From positions 1-12,423 of the forward strand of contig CALLQQ010000040.1 in assembly GCA_938014915.1 (NCBI GenBank): a DNA stretch of 12,423 nt, read 5' to 3'. A program made the translations under genes and the position numbers. Of this stretch, positions 6,817 to 12,423 are shown in pieces. Source of the stretch: an uncultured Clostridia bacterium (GTDB lineage Bacteria; Bacillota; Clostridia; Oscillospirales; Ruminococcaceae). A model generated the notes under the pieces. It did not search any database, was not told where the DNA came from, and saw only the letters and a program-made list of their open reading frames with translations. Numbering within the stretch: position 1 is the stretch's first letter; the number at the start of each line of letters is the position of its first letter.

Positions 6817-8648
6817 GAATTAATTCCTCCCTGTTCCGTACGCCAAATTGTTTCAGGTGTGAGCGGCAATTTTGTTAGCTGCTTGCCGAACGCATTTGAA
6901 AGTGCATTCCCTAGAGCCGCCGGCATTCCAATTATTCCATGTTCGGAAAAGCCACGCACACCATAGGGTGCCTGCTCCTCCGGCGTTTCTACAAAGCCGA
7001 CGTGATATTTTGGTTCCTGCCCAATATGGAGCAATTTATAGGTTCGCAAATTAGGGTGGTTAGGTATTCCGTTTTTATTGTGGGTGCTGCATTCCCTACT
7101 TGCAAGGCTCAGCCCCATTGACATTCCTCCCATGATTGATGCCGTCATCGATTCGGGGTTAATCACTTTGCCGACATCAATTACAGTTGTAGCATTGAGG
7201 ATTCGATAGGTGAATGTGCTAATATCCGCCTCAATTTCGACAACTTGTGCGCCGAGTGTCCATTCGGGTCCTGTTTGCCCCTTGCCTGTTTGGCGATCTA
7301 ACATTGATAAACCTTTGAGCATAAAACCGCCCCGCCCTAGAACTGGTTCACCAATCGATTCGCCCGTATTCGATTTATATCCCTGCACAATATCTTTGAA
7401 TTCAATATAATATTCAGGCTTATTCCTATTAAATACTCTGCTATTAGCTACTTCAATTTCATTTTCAGCACAGCCGAAAGCTTGGGCGCCGTTACTTCGC
7501 AACTGACTTAGCAAGTCATCTGCCGCCCTGACAACGGCATGACCTGCCATATGTTCGGTAAGGCTCGCCACTGTTTTCCAATGTTCGGGAGCGGTCCTTG
7601 TATCGACCGATGTTACAACGTGGACTTGACTTGCATCAACCTTTAACTTTTCTGCTAGCATCTGCGCTAAATGCGTTTGCCCGTTTGAGCCCATCTCAAC
7701 TACGCCAGTGTTCAAATTAACACTTCCGTCAGGATTGAATGTAATCATCGCCCCCGATATAGCATCGGTAGGCGGATTCTCCGTTTTCCAGAAGCAAGCG
7801 ATTCCCTTGGCTTTTACTGTGTTTTTCTTAATTGCATTTGCATTGCCGCCGTCCCACTTTGCCAGTTCCTTTATTTGAGTCAAGCATTTTTTCAAGTCGC
7901 CAATTAGACTTGGCGAATAACCAACCTGCGACGGTGTCGTGCTACCTTCACGAATGGCATTTCTTATTCGAAATTCTAGCGGATCAATCGAACACTTTTT
8001 AGCAAGCATATCGAGAGCCCGCTCAATGCAAAATGTATATCCCTCATGAGAGAATCCTCTAAAGGAAGTTGAATAAGTGTGATTTGAGTATACGCACATA
8101 GCATCGCAAGTTAGATTCTCGATATGGTACGGGCCCGTGCAATCCATTGCAATGGCTTTTGACATATAGGGTGAGATATCAGTATATGCACCGCAATCGA
8201 GCCAATACGTTAAATCGGCAGCTTGGATAAGTCCATTCTCATCTGCGCCTATTTTAATTAATGCCTCTAGCCCTAATCGACATGGCATACTCGCCATATC
8301 TTGCTCCCTGGGAATTGTCAGCCTTACCGCCTTACCCCCCACGCTCCTAGATGCTAGATACGCTAAAATTTCTAATGTTACTGGCGCTTTACCCCCGAAT
8401 CCTCCCCCCACGAAAGGGACTTTAACTTGGATTTTACCAGCAGGAATTGTGAATGCTTCCGCCAATTGCTTTCTTACCGAATATGGCGCTTGCGATGATG
8501 TAGTGATGAGAACATTGCCGTCGGATAGAATTTGCGCTCTTGCGGTTCGCACTTCCATTGCTAGGTGGTCCGATGGCGGGAGGAAGAACCGCTGCTCTAC
8601 AATAGAGGTGCAACGTTTGAATGCGTTATCAACATCACCCTTCCTCAT
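6813..8648 (-). CDS. Molybdenum hydroxylase Moco-binding subunit, C-terminal main part
   Basis: 611 residues covering the molybdopterin-binding domains. Visible motifs are GGGFGGK (glycine-rich Moco loop), SFRGFSHEG (the FRGF arginine loop), EMGSNGQTHLAQ (a variant of the usual EMGQG loop) and GVRGFSEHG near the C-terminus, where E569 sits at the place of the catalytic Glu of GVGE. It begins at RKGDVDNAF, a segment normally internal in these proteins. The preceding 166-residue frame carries the missing N-terminal domain. The ATG overlaps that frame's TGA (ATGA), but no ribosome site lies at usual distance. Adding one base gives a single 777-residue subunit, normal for the family; CCC instead of CC before the ATG is one possibility. 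It may be two coupled polypeptides, a mutation or a sequencing error. The C-terminal region recalls Bacillus PucD-like subunits. Confidence 0.88.
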   Translation of the reverse strand: MRKGDVDNAFKRCTSIVEQRFFLPPSDHLAMEVRTARAQILSDGNVLITTSSQAPYSVRKQLAEAFTIPAGKIQVKVPFVGGGFGGKAPVTLEILAYLASRSVGGKAVRLTIPREQDMASMPCRLGLEALIKIGADENGLIQAADLTYWLDCGAYTDISPYMSKAIAMDCTGPYHIENLTCDAMCVYSNHTYSTSFRGFSHEGYTFCIERALDMLAKKCSIDPLEFRIRNAIREGSTTPSQVGYSPSLIGDLKKCLTQIKELAKWDGGNANAIKKNTVKAKGIACFWKTENPPTDAISGAMITFNPDGSVNLNTGVVEMGSNGQTHLAQMLAEKLKVDASQVHVVTSVDTRTAPEHWKTVASLTEHMAGHAVVRAADDLLSQLRSNGAQAFGCAENEIEVANSRVFNRNKPEYYIEFKDIVQGYKSNTGESIGEPVLGRGGFMLKGLSMLDRQTGKGQTGPEWTLGAQVVEIEADISTFTYRILNATTVIDVGKVINPESMTASIMGGMSMGLSLASRECSTHNKNGIPNHPNLRTYKLLHIGQEPKYHVGFVETPEEQAPYGVRGFSEHGIIGMPAALGNALSNAFGKQLTKLPLTPETIWRTEQGGINS

Positions 8649-9145
8649 GCGGTATCTGCTTGCAATATTGTTCCGCTCTCGGGATATATATCGCTTAGCA
8701 TTTTCTGATAACTATTCACATTACTGTGTAAGAGTGGTGCGCCACTTGCTAACGCTTGTGACGGTGTTAAAATTACTTGGAGTGGTTCGTATTCAACATT
8801 TATTAGCCGAACGGCCTGTTCTGCCGTCGGTCTATCCTGGGCAACTACTATTGCAATTGGCTCACCAGCATAACGCACTATATCCCGAGCTAGAGCAGGG
8901 CGATCCTGCAATAGTGGACCGAATAATTCAGGACAATCCGCACCAGTTATAATTGTCTTTACACCCTTTACACCTAGCGCCTTAGAAATATCTATCCTTT
9001 TAATTCGTGCATGAGCATATGTGCTTGTGAGAAGGCGAGCATCTAGCAAGCACGAAGTGGGGAAATCATCAGTATATTTTGCTTGTCCGGTGACTTTGTA
9101 CCAAGCATCTTTTCGCTTGATGTTTTTACCGATTGCGGTATTCAT
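8645..9145 (-). CDS. Molybdenum hydroxylase Moco subunit, N-terminal domain (split gene)
   Basis: 166 residues forming the N-terminal alpha/beta hammerhead domain of the xanthine-dehydrogenase large subunit. It opens with KRKDAWYKVTGQAKYTDDF and continues through IVRYAGEPIAIVVAQDRPTA and VEYEPL, all typical of this domain. It ends in TGA exactly where the next domain should begin, overlapping the ATG of the 611-residue part by an ATGA. On its own it has no catalytic residues. GGAGG stands 12 bases before the ATG at 9145, slightly far but the only candidate. It is the first gene of the operon; no Moco maturation or insertion gene lies in the window. Confidence 0.87.
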   Translation of the reverse strand: MNTAIGKNIKRKDAWYKVTGQAKYTDDFPTSCLLDARLLTSTYAHARIKRIDISKALGVKGVKTIITGADCPELFGPLLQDRPALARDIVRYAGEPIAIVVAQDRPTAEQAVRLINVEYEPLQVILTPSQALASGAPLLHSNVNSYQKMLSDIYPESGTILQADTA

Positions 9146-9211
9146 ATTAATTATTATCCTCCGTTGGTATAGATTTTTTGTATTTACTATATTTTGACCT
9201 TATACTTGGTA

Positions 9212-9217
9212 ATTATA
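9212..9217 (-). promoter_or_regulatory. Candidate -10 box for the hydroxylase operon
   Basis: TATAAT on the minus strand, about 65 bases before the first hydroxylase gene. It lies inside GGTATAATTACC and between the upstream terminator and the gene, where the operon promoter is expected. No convincing -35 hexamer stands at 16-18 bases, so an activator may be needed or the promoter lies elsewhere. Confidence 0.2.
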
Positions 9218-9263
9218 CCGCAATCTAGTGTGTAAATTCGCCACTGGAGATGGGCTTAAATCG

Positions 9264-9302
9264 GGGAAAATAAAATTCCACCTAGATATCTAGGTGGAAT
9301 TT
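9264..9302 (-). terminator. Terminator of the membrane-protein gene
   Basis: Perfect 30-base palindrome at 9273-9302 (arms AAATTCCACCTAGAT and its complement, effective loop of a few central bases). On the minus strand it is followed by a T-rich tract overlapping the stem end (TTTTATTTT). It begins a few bases after the stop of the leftward membrane-protein gene and separates that gene from the hydroxylase operon on the same strand. Confidence 0.75.
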
Positions 9303-9307
9303 CGATA

Positions 9308-9979
9308 TTATCTTAGCAGTAATTGTAATGCTATATTTATACCGAGCAGTAAAGCGACAACACTGCATTGTAGAATCGGCACGGACTTAATTGATAAGTT
9401 CTTTCTTATATTTGCAAGTATGGATTCTAGGAATTCGATGGGCTTGAAAATATAGGGCTTAAACTGATAGCCTATAAAAATTAGAACACTGGTATATAGG
9501 TTCTGCTTTATGATGAATGGAATAAGCTTCTCCGAGGTGCTAACTATCGATACTTCACGCATCCAAGTTGGCATAATGAATAGGCAATATAGAATAAATA
9601 GCAGCCGCCAACTTGTATTCATCGCAAAGGCGCTTAACGCCTTTACTGCTATATTTTTGTCCTTTTTAGCAAGCAGCTTGTTCACTGCATATACGATAAC
9701 CGCCATAGTCATGGCTTCAAACACTATTGAAATTGCCGGGTTAATTACCCTATCAACTCTCCCCGGAAGGAAGAGGTTCAGCATTTTTATAGATGCGCTG
9801 AATATCCCTATGAAAAATATTGAATAGACTTTCCCCGTTCTGCGATATACATTTGACATGAAGAAACACGCTACCGGATACCAAATTAACCAACTAAATT
9901 TAAAGGAAACAGAATGTATAATATACCCGACCGTCGCCTCAAAAATCCCCCACAATGCACTCCATAGCAGAATATTCAA
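9308..9979 (-). CDS. Multi-pass membrane protein of unknown function
   Basis: 223 residues from a TTG start at 9979, very hydrophobic, with about six or seven predicted helices (near residues 3-23, 28-45, 51-71, 79-105, 114-137, 152-173, 199-222). A conserved-looking loop NLFLPGRVDRVINPA sits between helices 3 and 4. I do not recognise the family; a transporter or transporter S-component-like protein is conceivable but unproven. The TTG has no good ribosome site. The better one (GGAGGGTG) precedes an in-frame ATG at 10018, but that frame meets TGA at codon 11 (9988-9986) before continuing into this protein. Translation may re-initiate at TTG, or the gene may carry a nonsense mutation. It is separated from the hydroxylase operon by a terminator, so a shared function is uncertain. 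Confidence 0.65.
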   Translation of the reverse strand: MNILLWSALWGIFEATVGYIIHSVSFKFSWLIWYPVACFFMSNVYRRTGKVYSIFFIGIFSASIKMLNLFLPGRVDRVINPAISIVFEAMTMAVIVYAVNKLLAKKDKNIAVKALSAFAMNTSWRLLFILYCLFIMPTWMREVSIVSTSEKLIPFIIKQNLYTSVLIFIGYQFKPYIFKPIEFLESILANIRKNLSIKSVPILQCSVVALLLGINIALQLLLR

Positions 9980-9985
9980 AACAAT

Positions 9986-10018
9986 TCAATATCCGCTTTT
10001 CTTAGCAACTTTATTCAT
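9986..10018 (-). other. Ten-residue open frame: leader peptide or severed N-terminus of the membrane protein
   Basis: ATG at 10018 preceded by GGAGGGTGAACTG, the best ribosome site near this gene, encodes MNKVAKKSGY and then TGA. The frame is the same as that of the following membrane protein: ATT GTT and the TTG start come directly after the stop. A basic N-terminus before the first helix is what an intact protein would have, so a TGG-to-TGA change is a simple explanation. A translated leader peptide is the alternative. Confidence 0.5.
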
Positions 10019-10214
10019 CAGTTCACCCTCCATAATCTTTTTACATCTATATGCCTAAAAGATCGATAAAATGCCATGAACTTTCTCTACGATTTTAAAA
10101 AGCGTTGCTTATATAAATTGTGAATATATTATCGGTGTTGCAAATATCTATAATTCTTCTTTTAACACTACCAACAAATAGAATTTGCTAATATTAGTCC
10201 ACTATGGATACGAA

Positions 10215-10577
10215 TTAGTTTTTTAGCTTTTTCTCTACAATCTTATTATATATAACGTTAGCTATGCCCATTATTATCGATATGCCTATACCAGTTACCA
10301 TTAAAAGATTGATAGTATAGTTCAAAGACTGAATAAAATATCCTGCAACAGCAACTCCTATACAGATACGGCTTGGCGTCATTAAAAGCTGATAAACAGC
10401 AAATAACCATTTAAATTTGCTTGAATTATTTGATCGATGCACAAGCCATAAATAAGTTTTCTTATTGATGAAGAATTTACTATTATTCTTTTTACGATAA
10501 TTTCTGACTTCTTGTTTTGTTACTCCTGCACTATTACATACAATCAACCATAACCAACGACAACTCAACCATGTCAT
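10215..10577 (-). CDS. Unknown membrane protein fragment, probably the C-terminal half of the next upstream frame
   Basis: 120 residues with a hydrophobic N-terminus (1-14), a basic polar stretch (about 20-55: KQEVRNYRKKNNSKFF...), and two more hydrophobic segments (about 57-83 and 87-110). The ATG at 10577 has no ribosome site. The frame stays open upstream of it, encoding a further hydrophobic run (VIVFFTILLLF) with no standard start codon. This makes the ATG look internal: the helix begins before it. Adding one base in the TTT near 10613-10615 joins this frame to the upstream one as a single 313-residue protein. If it is a separate gene, its start is unexplained. Not recognised as any known family. 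Confidence 0.55.
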   Translation of the reverse strand: MTWLSCRWLWLIVCNSAGVTKQEVRNYRKKNNSKFFINKKTYLWLVHRSNNSSKFKWLFAVYQLLMTPSRICIGVAVAGYFIQSLNYTINLLMVTGIGISIIMGIANVIYNKIVEKKLKN

Positions 10578-10606
10578 AAATAATAACAGTATAGTGAAAA
10601 AGACTA

Positions 10607-11155
10607 TTACACTTGATTCAAAGACGGCATTACTTTAAAAGTGCCTTCTTTTAAATAATCAATAGCAAATAAAATTTGATTTATCTCTACGGCATTATCT
10701 GAATTACTCTCCGCATATACCACGGTGGGCCCAACATAAATTACTACTGAATACAGGCTATCCGTCCTTAAAGTATATGTGCTGTAATTCGCCATTTTGT
10801 TTTTAGTTTCTACCCTAGCACTACTGTTTCTTGTCCGTATTATGAGAGAATGGAATTTTCGGTAAGCATCAAGTGCGCCACTTTCGTTAGAGAACTCAAA
10901 AAATTGAAACCGAATGTCTTCCTTTTCTGCGCCTATGCTTTTAATCAAGCTAGAACCCGATGATTGATCTAAGTATTTTTGAGTTGTGTCTACACTAACA
11001 TAATTATGTAAGGCTAAAACTTCCTCCACACGTTCAACTGTTGCTGGAGTCTTTGGCACTGAAGCTAGTTTCACTGCTATAAAAATAAGTAATAGCAAAC
11101 CAATTATCATCACAGAGCTTATAAAAAGATTAAATGCTTTCTTTGACTTTTTCAT
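10607..11155 (-). CDS. Unknown membrane-anchored protein with an extracytoplasmic domain
   Basis: 182 residues: a basic N-terminus (MKKSKKAF), one transmembrane helix (about 8-30), then a soluble mixed domain of about 145 residues likely outside the membrane. I do not recognise the family. The start is placed at 11155, six bases after GGGAGG; the adjacent ATG at 11158 is only three bases from it, and the ATG at 11191 lacks a ribosome site. There is no lipobox cysteine. The frame ends in TAA at 10609-10607 after MPSLNQV. A one-base insertion in the preceding TTT would read on into a second transmembrane segment (SSVIVFFTILLLF) and the following 120-residue frame, leaving the soluble domain between two helices. 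Two overlapping candidate promoters lie upstream. Confidence 0.7.
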   Translation of the reverse strand: MKKSKKAFNLFISSVMIIGLLLLIFIAVKLASVPKTPATVERVEEVLALHNYVSVDTTQKYLDQSSGSSLIKSIGAEKEDIRFQFFEFSNESGALDAYRKFHSLIIRTRNSSARVETKNKMANYSTYTLRTDSLYSVVIYVGPTVVYAESNSDNAVEINQILFAIDYLKEGTFKVMPSLNQV

Positions 11156-11217
11156 CATTAGCCTCCCTTTATTATAAGGCATTAATTCCATAAGAATTCC
11201 TTCATATAACGTATCCT

Positions 11218-11246
11218 ATTGTACTACACTTGCATATCTATTACAA
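11218..11246 (-). promoter_or_regulatory. Candidate promoter of the unknown membrane-protein gene
   Basis: Minus strand TTGTAA (11246-11241) and TACAAT (11223-11218) with a 17-base spacer, about 60 bases before the ATG at 11155. The -35 box is part of an inverted repeat TTACAA (11241-11246) / TTGTAA (11260-11265), which could be a regulator site or chance in AT-rich DNA. Confidence 0.45.
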
Positions 11247-11274
11247 GTATAGCTTTGTTTTGTAATAAATACAA
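11246..11274 (-). promoter_or_regulatory. Second, overlapping candidate promoter for the same gene
   Basis: Minus strand TTGTAT (11274-11269) and TATACT (11251-11246) with a 17-base spacer, directly upstream of the first candidate and touching it by one base. The two may be alternatives; the sequence alone does not say which is used. Confidence 0.35.
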
Positions 11275-11319
11275 CAATTACATTAACAAGGAATGTTATT
11301 GATTCATTGTTAAGAAAGC

Positions 11320-11348
11320 TTGATTTTGTTAGGTGGATATAGTATAAT
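11320..11348 (+). promoter_or_regulatory. Promoter of the DUF2726-CFI-box gene
   Basis: TTGATT (11320-11325) and a perfect TATAAT (11343-11348) with a 17-base spacer. Transcription would start near 11355. The TTG at 11348, the farthest upstream in-frame start, overlaps the -10 box and so cannot be the translation start of this transcript. Confidence 0.65.
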
Positions 11349-11383
11349 TGTTTGTAAATAATGAACTAAGGATAGTGATAAAA

Positions 11384-12121
11384 TTGAGTCAAGAATATTT
11401 ATACGAGGTAAAGCCATCGTTAATTACCAGTACTGAGAAGACTTTTTTCGATGCGATTAAACAGGTATTGCCAGAGGGATACTTTGCCCAATCTCAAGTT
11501 AATCTAGCGACTGTAATAAATAAAACTGGTGATTTTAGGTTTCAAAATGAGCTATACAGAAATATAGATATTGGTGTATTCGACCTAAATTACAAGCCAG
11601 TCTTGTTAATAGAAATTCATGATAAAACTCATAAGACCGCAAAAAGGCGTGAGCGAGACCTCAAGGTAAAATGCATTTGTGAGGAGGCGGGTATACCTTT
11701 AATAGTTTTCTGGGTTGAGTATGGAGTAGATGTCGAATACATTAGAAAAAGGCTTGTGGAGGGAATTGAGCAGTCCAAATCCCCAAAGAGAATAGCCCAC
11801 TCCAAGCTCAAGCAGGAAGGGGCAGAATCTCAGCAAAAGCCCGAGCAGAAAAAAGATACAGGTGGTTGTTATATAGCTACCGCCGTCTATGGCGATTATG
11901 ACTGCCCAAGTGTATGGATACTTAGAAGATACCGTGACTTTCATCTTAAAAATAAATGGTACGGGCGGATTTTTATTAAGATGTATTATCGTATAAGCCC
12001 AGTGCTAGTGAAGTTTTTTGGCAAGAAGGAGTGGTTCAGTAGAATCTTCCACCCCTTGTTAGATAAAAAGGTTCAGAAGTTATTTAATGAAGGATATTCG
12101 CATCTACCATATGAAGATTAA
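11384..12121 (+). CDS. DUF2726 nuclease-fold-like domain fused to a C-terminal CFI-box domain
   Basis: 245 residues from TTG at 11384, with AAGGA 11 bases upstream; GTG at 11375 is an alternative but only two bases from that site. Residues about 8-130 match DUF2726, a family related to restriction-endonuclease-like (PD-(D/E)XK) folds: LITSTEKTFFDAIKQVLP, then NIDIGVFD (D62), LLIEIHD (E77) and the basic KRRERD. Residues about 137-160 are a polar, charged linker rich in K, Q and E. From C162 the tail reads CYIATAVYGDYDCP, then ILRRYRDF, a GRIFIKMYY segment and a LLDKKVQKLF end, the pattern of the CFI-box C-terminal domain, whose function is unknown. A role in nucleic-acid processing is plausible from the fold only. 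It has its own promoter and no operon partner in the window. Confidence 0.75.
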   Translation: MSQEYLYEVKPSLITSTEKTFFDAIKQVLPEGYFAQSQVNLATVINKTGDFRFQNELYRNIDIGVFDLNYKPVLLIEIHDKTHKTAKRRERDLKVKCICEEAGIPLIVFWVEYGVDVEYIRKRLVEGIEQSKSPKRIAHSKLKQEGAESQQKPEQKKDTGGCYIATAVYGDYDCPSVWILRRYRDFHLKNKWYGRIFIKMYYRISPVLVKFFGKKEWFSRIFHPLLDKKVQKLFNEGYSHLPYED

Positions 12122-12139
12122 TTGGGAATCTAGTCTAAA

Positions 12140-12398
12140 ATGTATGTAACAGTGATTTTTGCGAATTTGCTTGTTAATGCAATTGAAGCTCGCCGAGAAT
12201 GTGATGAACAGGAGCATTTTATAAGGCTTTCAGTATTGCGGCATAATGTTTTAAACTGATATATGTGAAAAGTTCATTCAATCAAGTAGGAGCTGTAACA
12301 ATCGTTACAGCGTAGTAATTGATAGCAGTGCAAAGGCGGAACTTGAGCGTATGCACATTCACCATCAAGAGAAGAGCAGCAAAATAGTAAGTGGATGA
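12140..12398 (+). pseudogene. Remnant of an AgrC/GHKL-type sensor histidine kinase ATPase domain
   Basis: From ATG at 12140 the frame encodes VIFANLLVNAIEARREC and EHFIRLSVLRHNVLN before TGA at 12257-12259. This matches the N-box region of GHKL kinases (usual NLLDNAIEA), with V in place of the usual D. Adding one base at the AAA near 12253-12255 continues it as LIYVKSSFN, as expected for the next strand, until TAG at 12313. A later frame (12330-12398) has ERMHIHHQEKSSKIV, weakly like the HGIGLKSV G-box. No dimerisation His domain or sensor precedes it, so this is a truncated, decayed copy. The first match is good; the last part is doubtful. Confidence 0.5.
12292..12311. repeat. Short hairpin-forming inverted repeat
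   Basis: GCTGTAAC and GTTACAGC are perfect 8-base arms around AATC. It lies inside the kinase remnant and is not followed by a T-run, so it is not a standard terminator. It may be an operator-like site or incidental. Confidence 0.35.
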
Positions 12399-12423
12399 AG
12401 CTATAATGCATATAACGATTGGA

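Noticed and set aside
8449..8952. Rightward open frame of 167 codons over the Moco-subunit junction
   Set aside because: It lies antisense to two conserved domains of the hydroxylase, has no ribosome site, and its length comes from the GC-richer hydroxylase codons.
9980..9990. Selenocysteine at the TGA of the membrane-protein gene
   Set aside because: No stable hairpin just after the TGA is apparent, TGA serves as a normal stop in the operon beside it, and the position (before the first helix) has no redox context.
10098..10115. Small hairpin AAGC-GTT-GCTT as a terminator after the 120-residue frame
   Set aside because: The stem is only four base pairs and lies about 100 bases past the stop; too weak to support.
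10188..10197. Palindrome CTAATATTAG
   Set aside because: Ten AT-rich bases, no T-run and no promoter beside it; expected by chance in DNA of this composition.
12292..12311. Shared operator between the GTAAC palindrome at 3810 and the GTAAC hairpin here
   Set aside because: The half-sites match for five bases but the spacing differs (one versus four bases) and this copy lies inside a decayed gene, so one common binding site is unlikely.

Overview
The window is AT-rich DNA that looks like a low-GC Firmicute, probably an anaerobic Clostridia-type organism. The support is strong GGAGG-type ribosome sites, TTGACA/TATAAT promoters with 17-base spacers, TTG starts, paired ABC half-exporters, a three-subunit molybdenum hydroxylase, and a fragment of an AgrC/GHKL-type sensor kinase. 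Genus cannot be read from the sequence. Most genes run leftward (minus strand); only the phospholipase-D-family gene and the DUF2726 gene at the right run rightward.

Layout. 21-3686 (-): two adjacent ABC half-transporters (TMD-NBD), almost certainly a heterodimeric exporter in one operon; the promoter-proximal one is frameshifted just before Walker B. 3687-3910: a compact divergent control region with a near-consensus promoter each way, an 11-bp palindrome against one -35 box and a 9-bp hairpin in the ABC leader. 3911-5374 (+): a membrane-anchored cardiolipin-synthase-like PLD protein, closed by a strong hairpin terminator. 5496-9145 (-): a molybdenum hydroxylase operon (xanthine dehydrogenase family) in the order Moco subunit, FAD subunit, [2Fe-2S] subunit; the Moco subunit is split into two reading frames. 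9308-10018 (-): a multi-pass membrane protein of unknown function whose best ribosome site leads into an in-frame TGA at codon 11. 10215-11155 (-): two open frames of unknown function that look like one membrane protein split by a missing base. 11384-12121 (+): a DUF2726 nuclease-fold-like domain fused to a C-terminal CFI-box domain. 12140-12398 (+): a decayed piece of a GHKL histidine-kinase ATPase domain.

The most striking feature is a pattern. Three genes (ABC subunit, Moco subunit, unknown membrane protein) are each broken at a point where adding one base rejoins two parts of a recognisable or structurally sensible protein. In each case the missing base could belong to a short homopolymer. 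The kinase fragment shows the same at its first break, and a fifth gene has an in-frame stop. Either the assembly under-calls homopolymers or this is a decaying segment, so gene content should be read with the restored frames in mind. No CRISPR array, tRNA, rRNA, insertion sequence or phage gene was seen. The best candidate for something poorly described is the DUF2726-CFI-box fusion; the restored 313-residue membrane protein is second.
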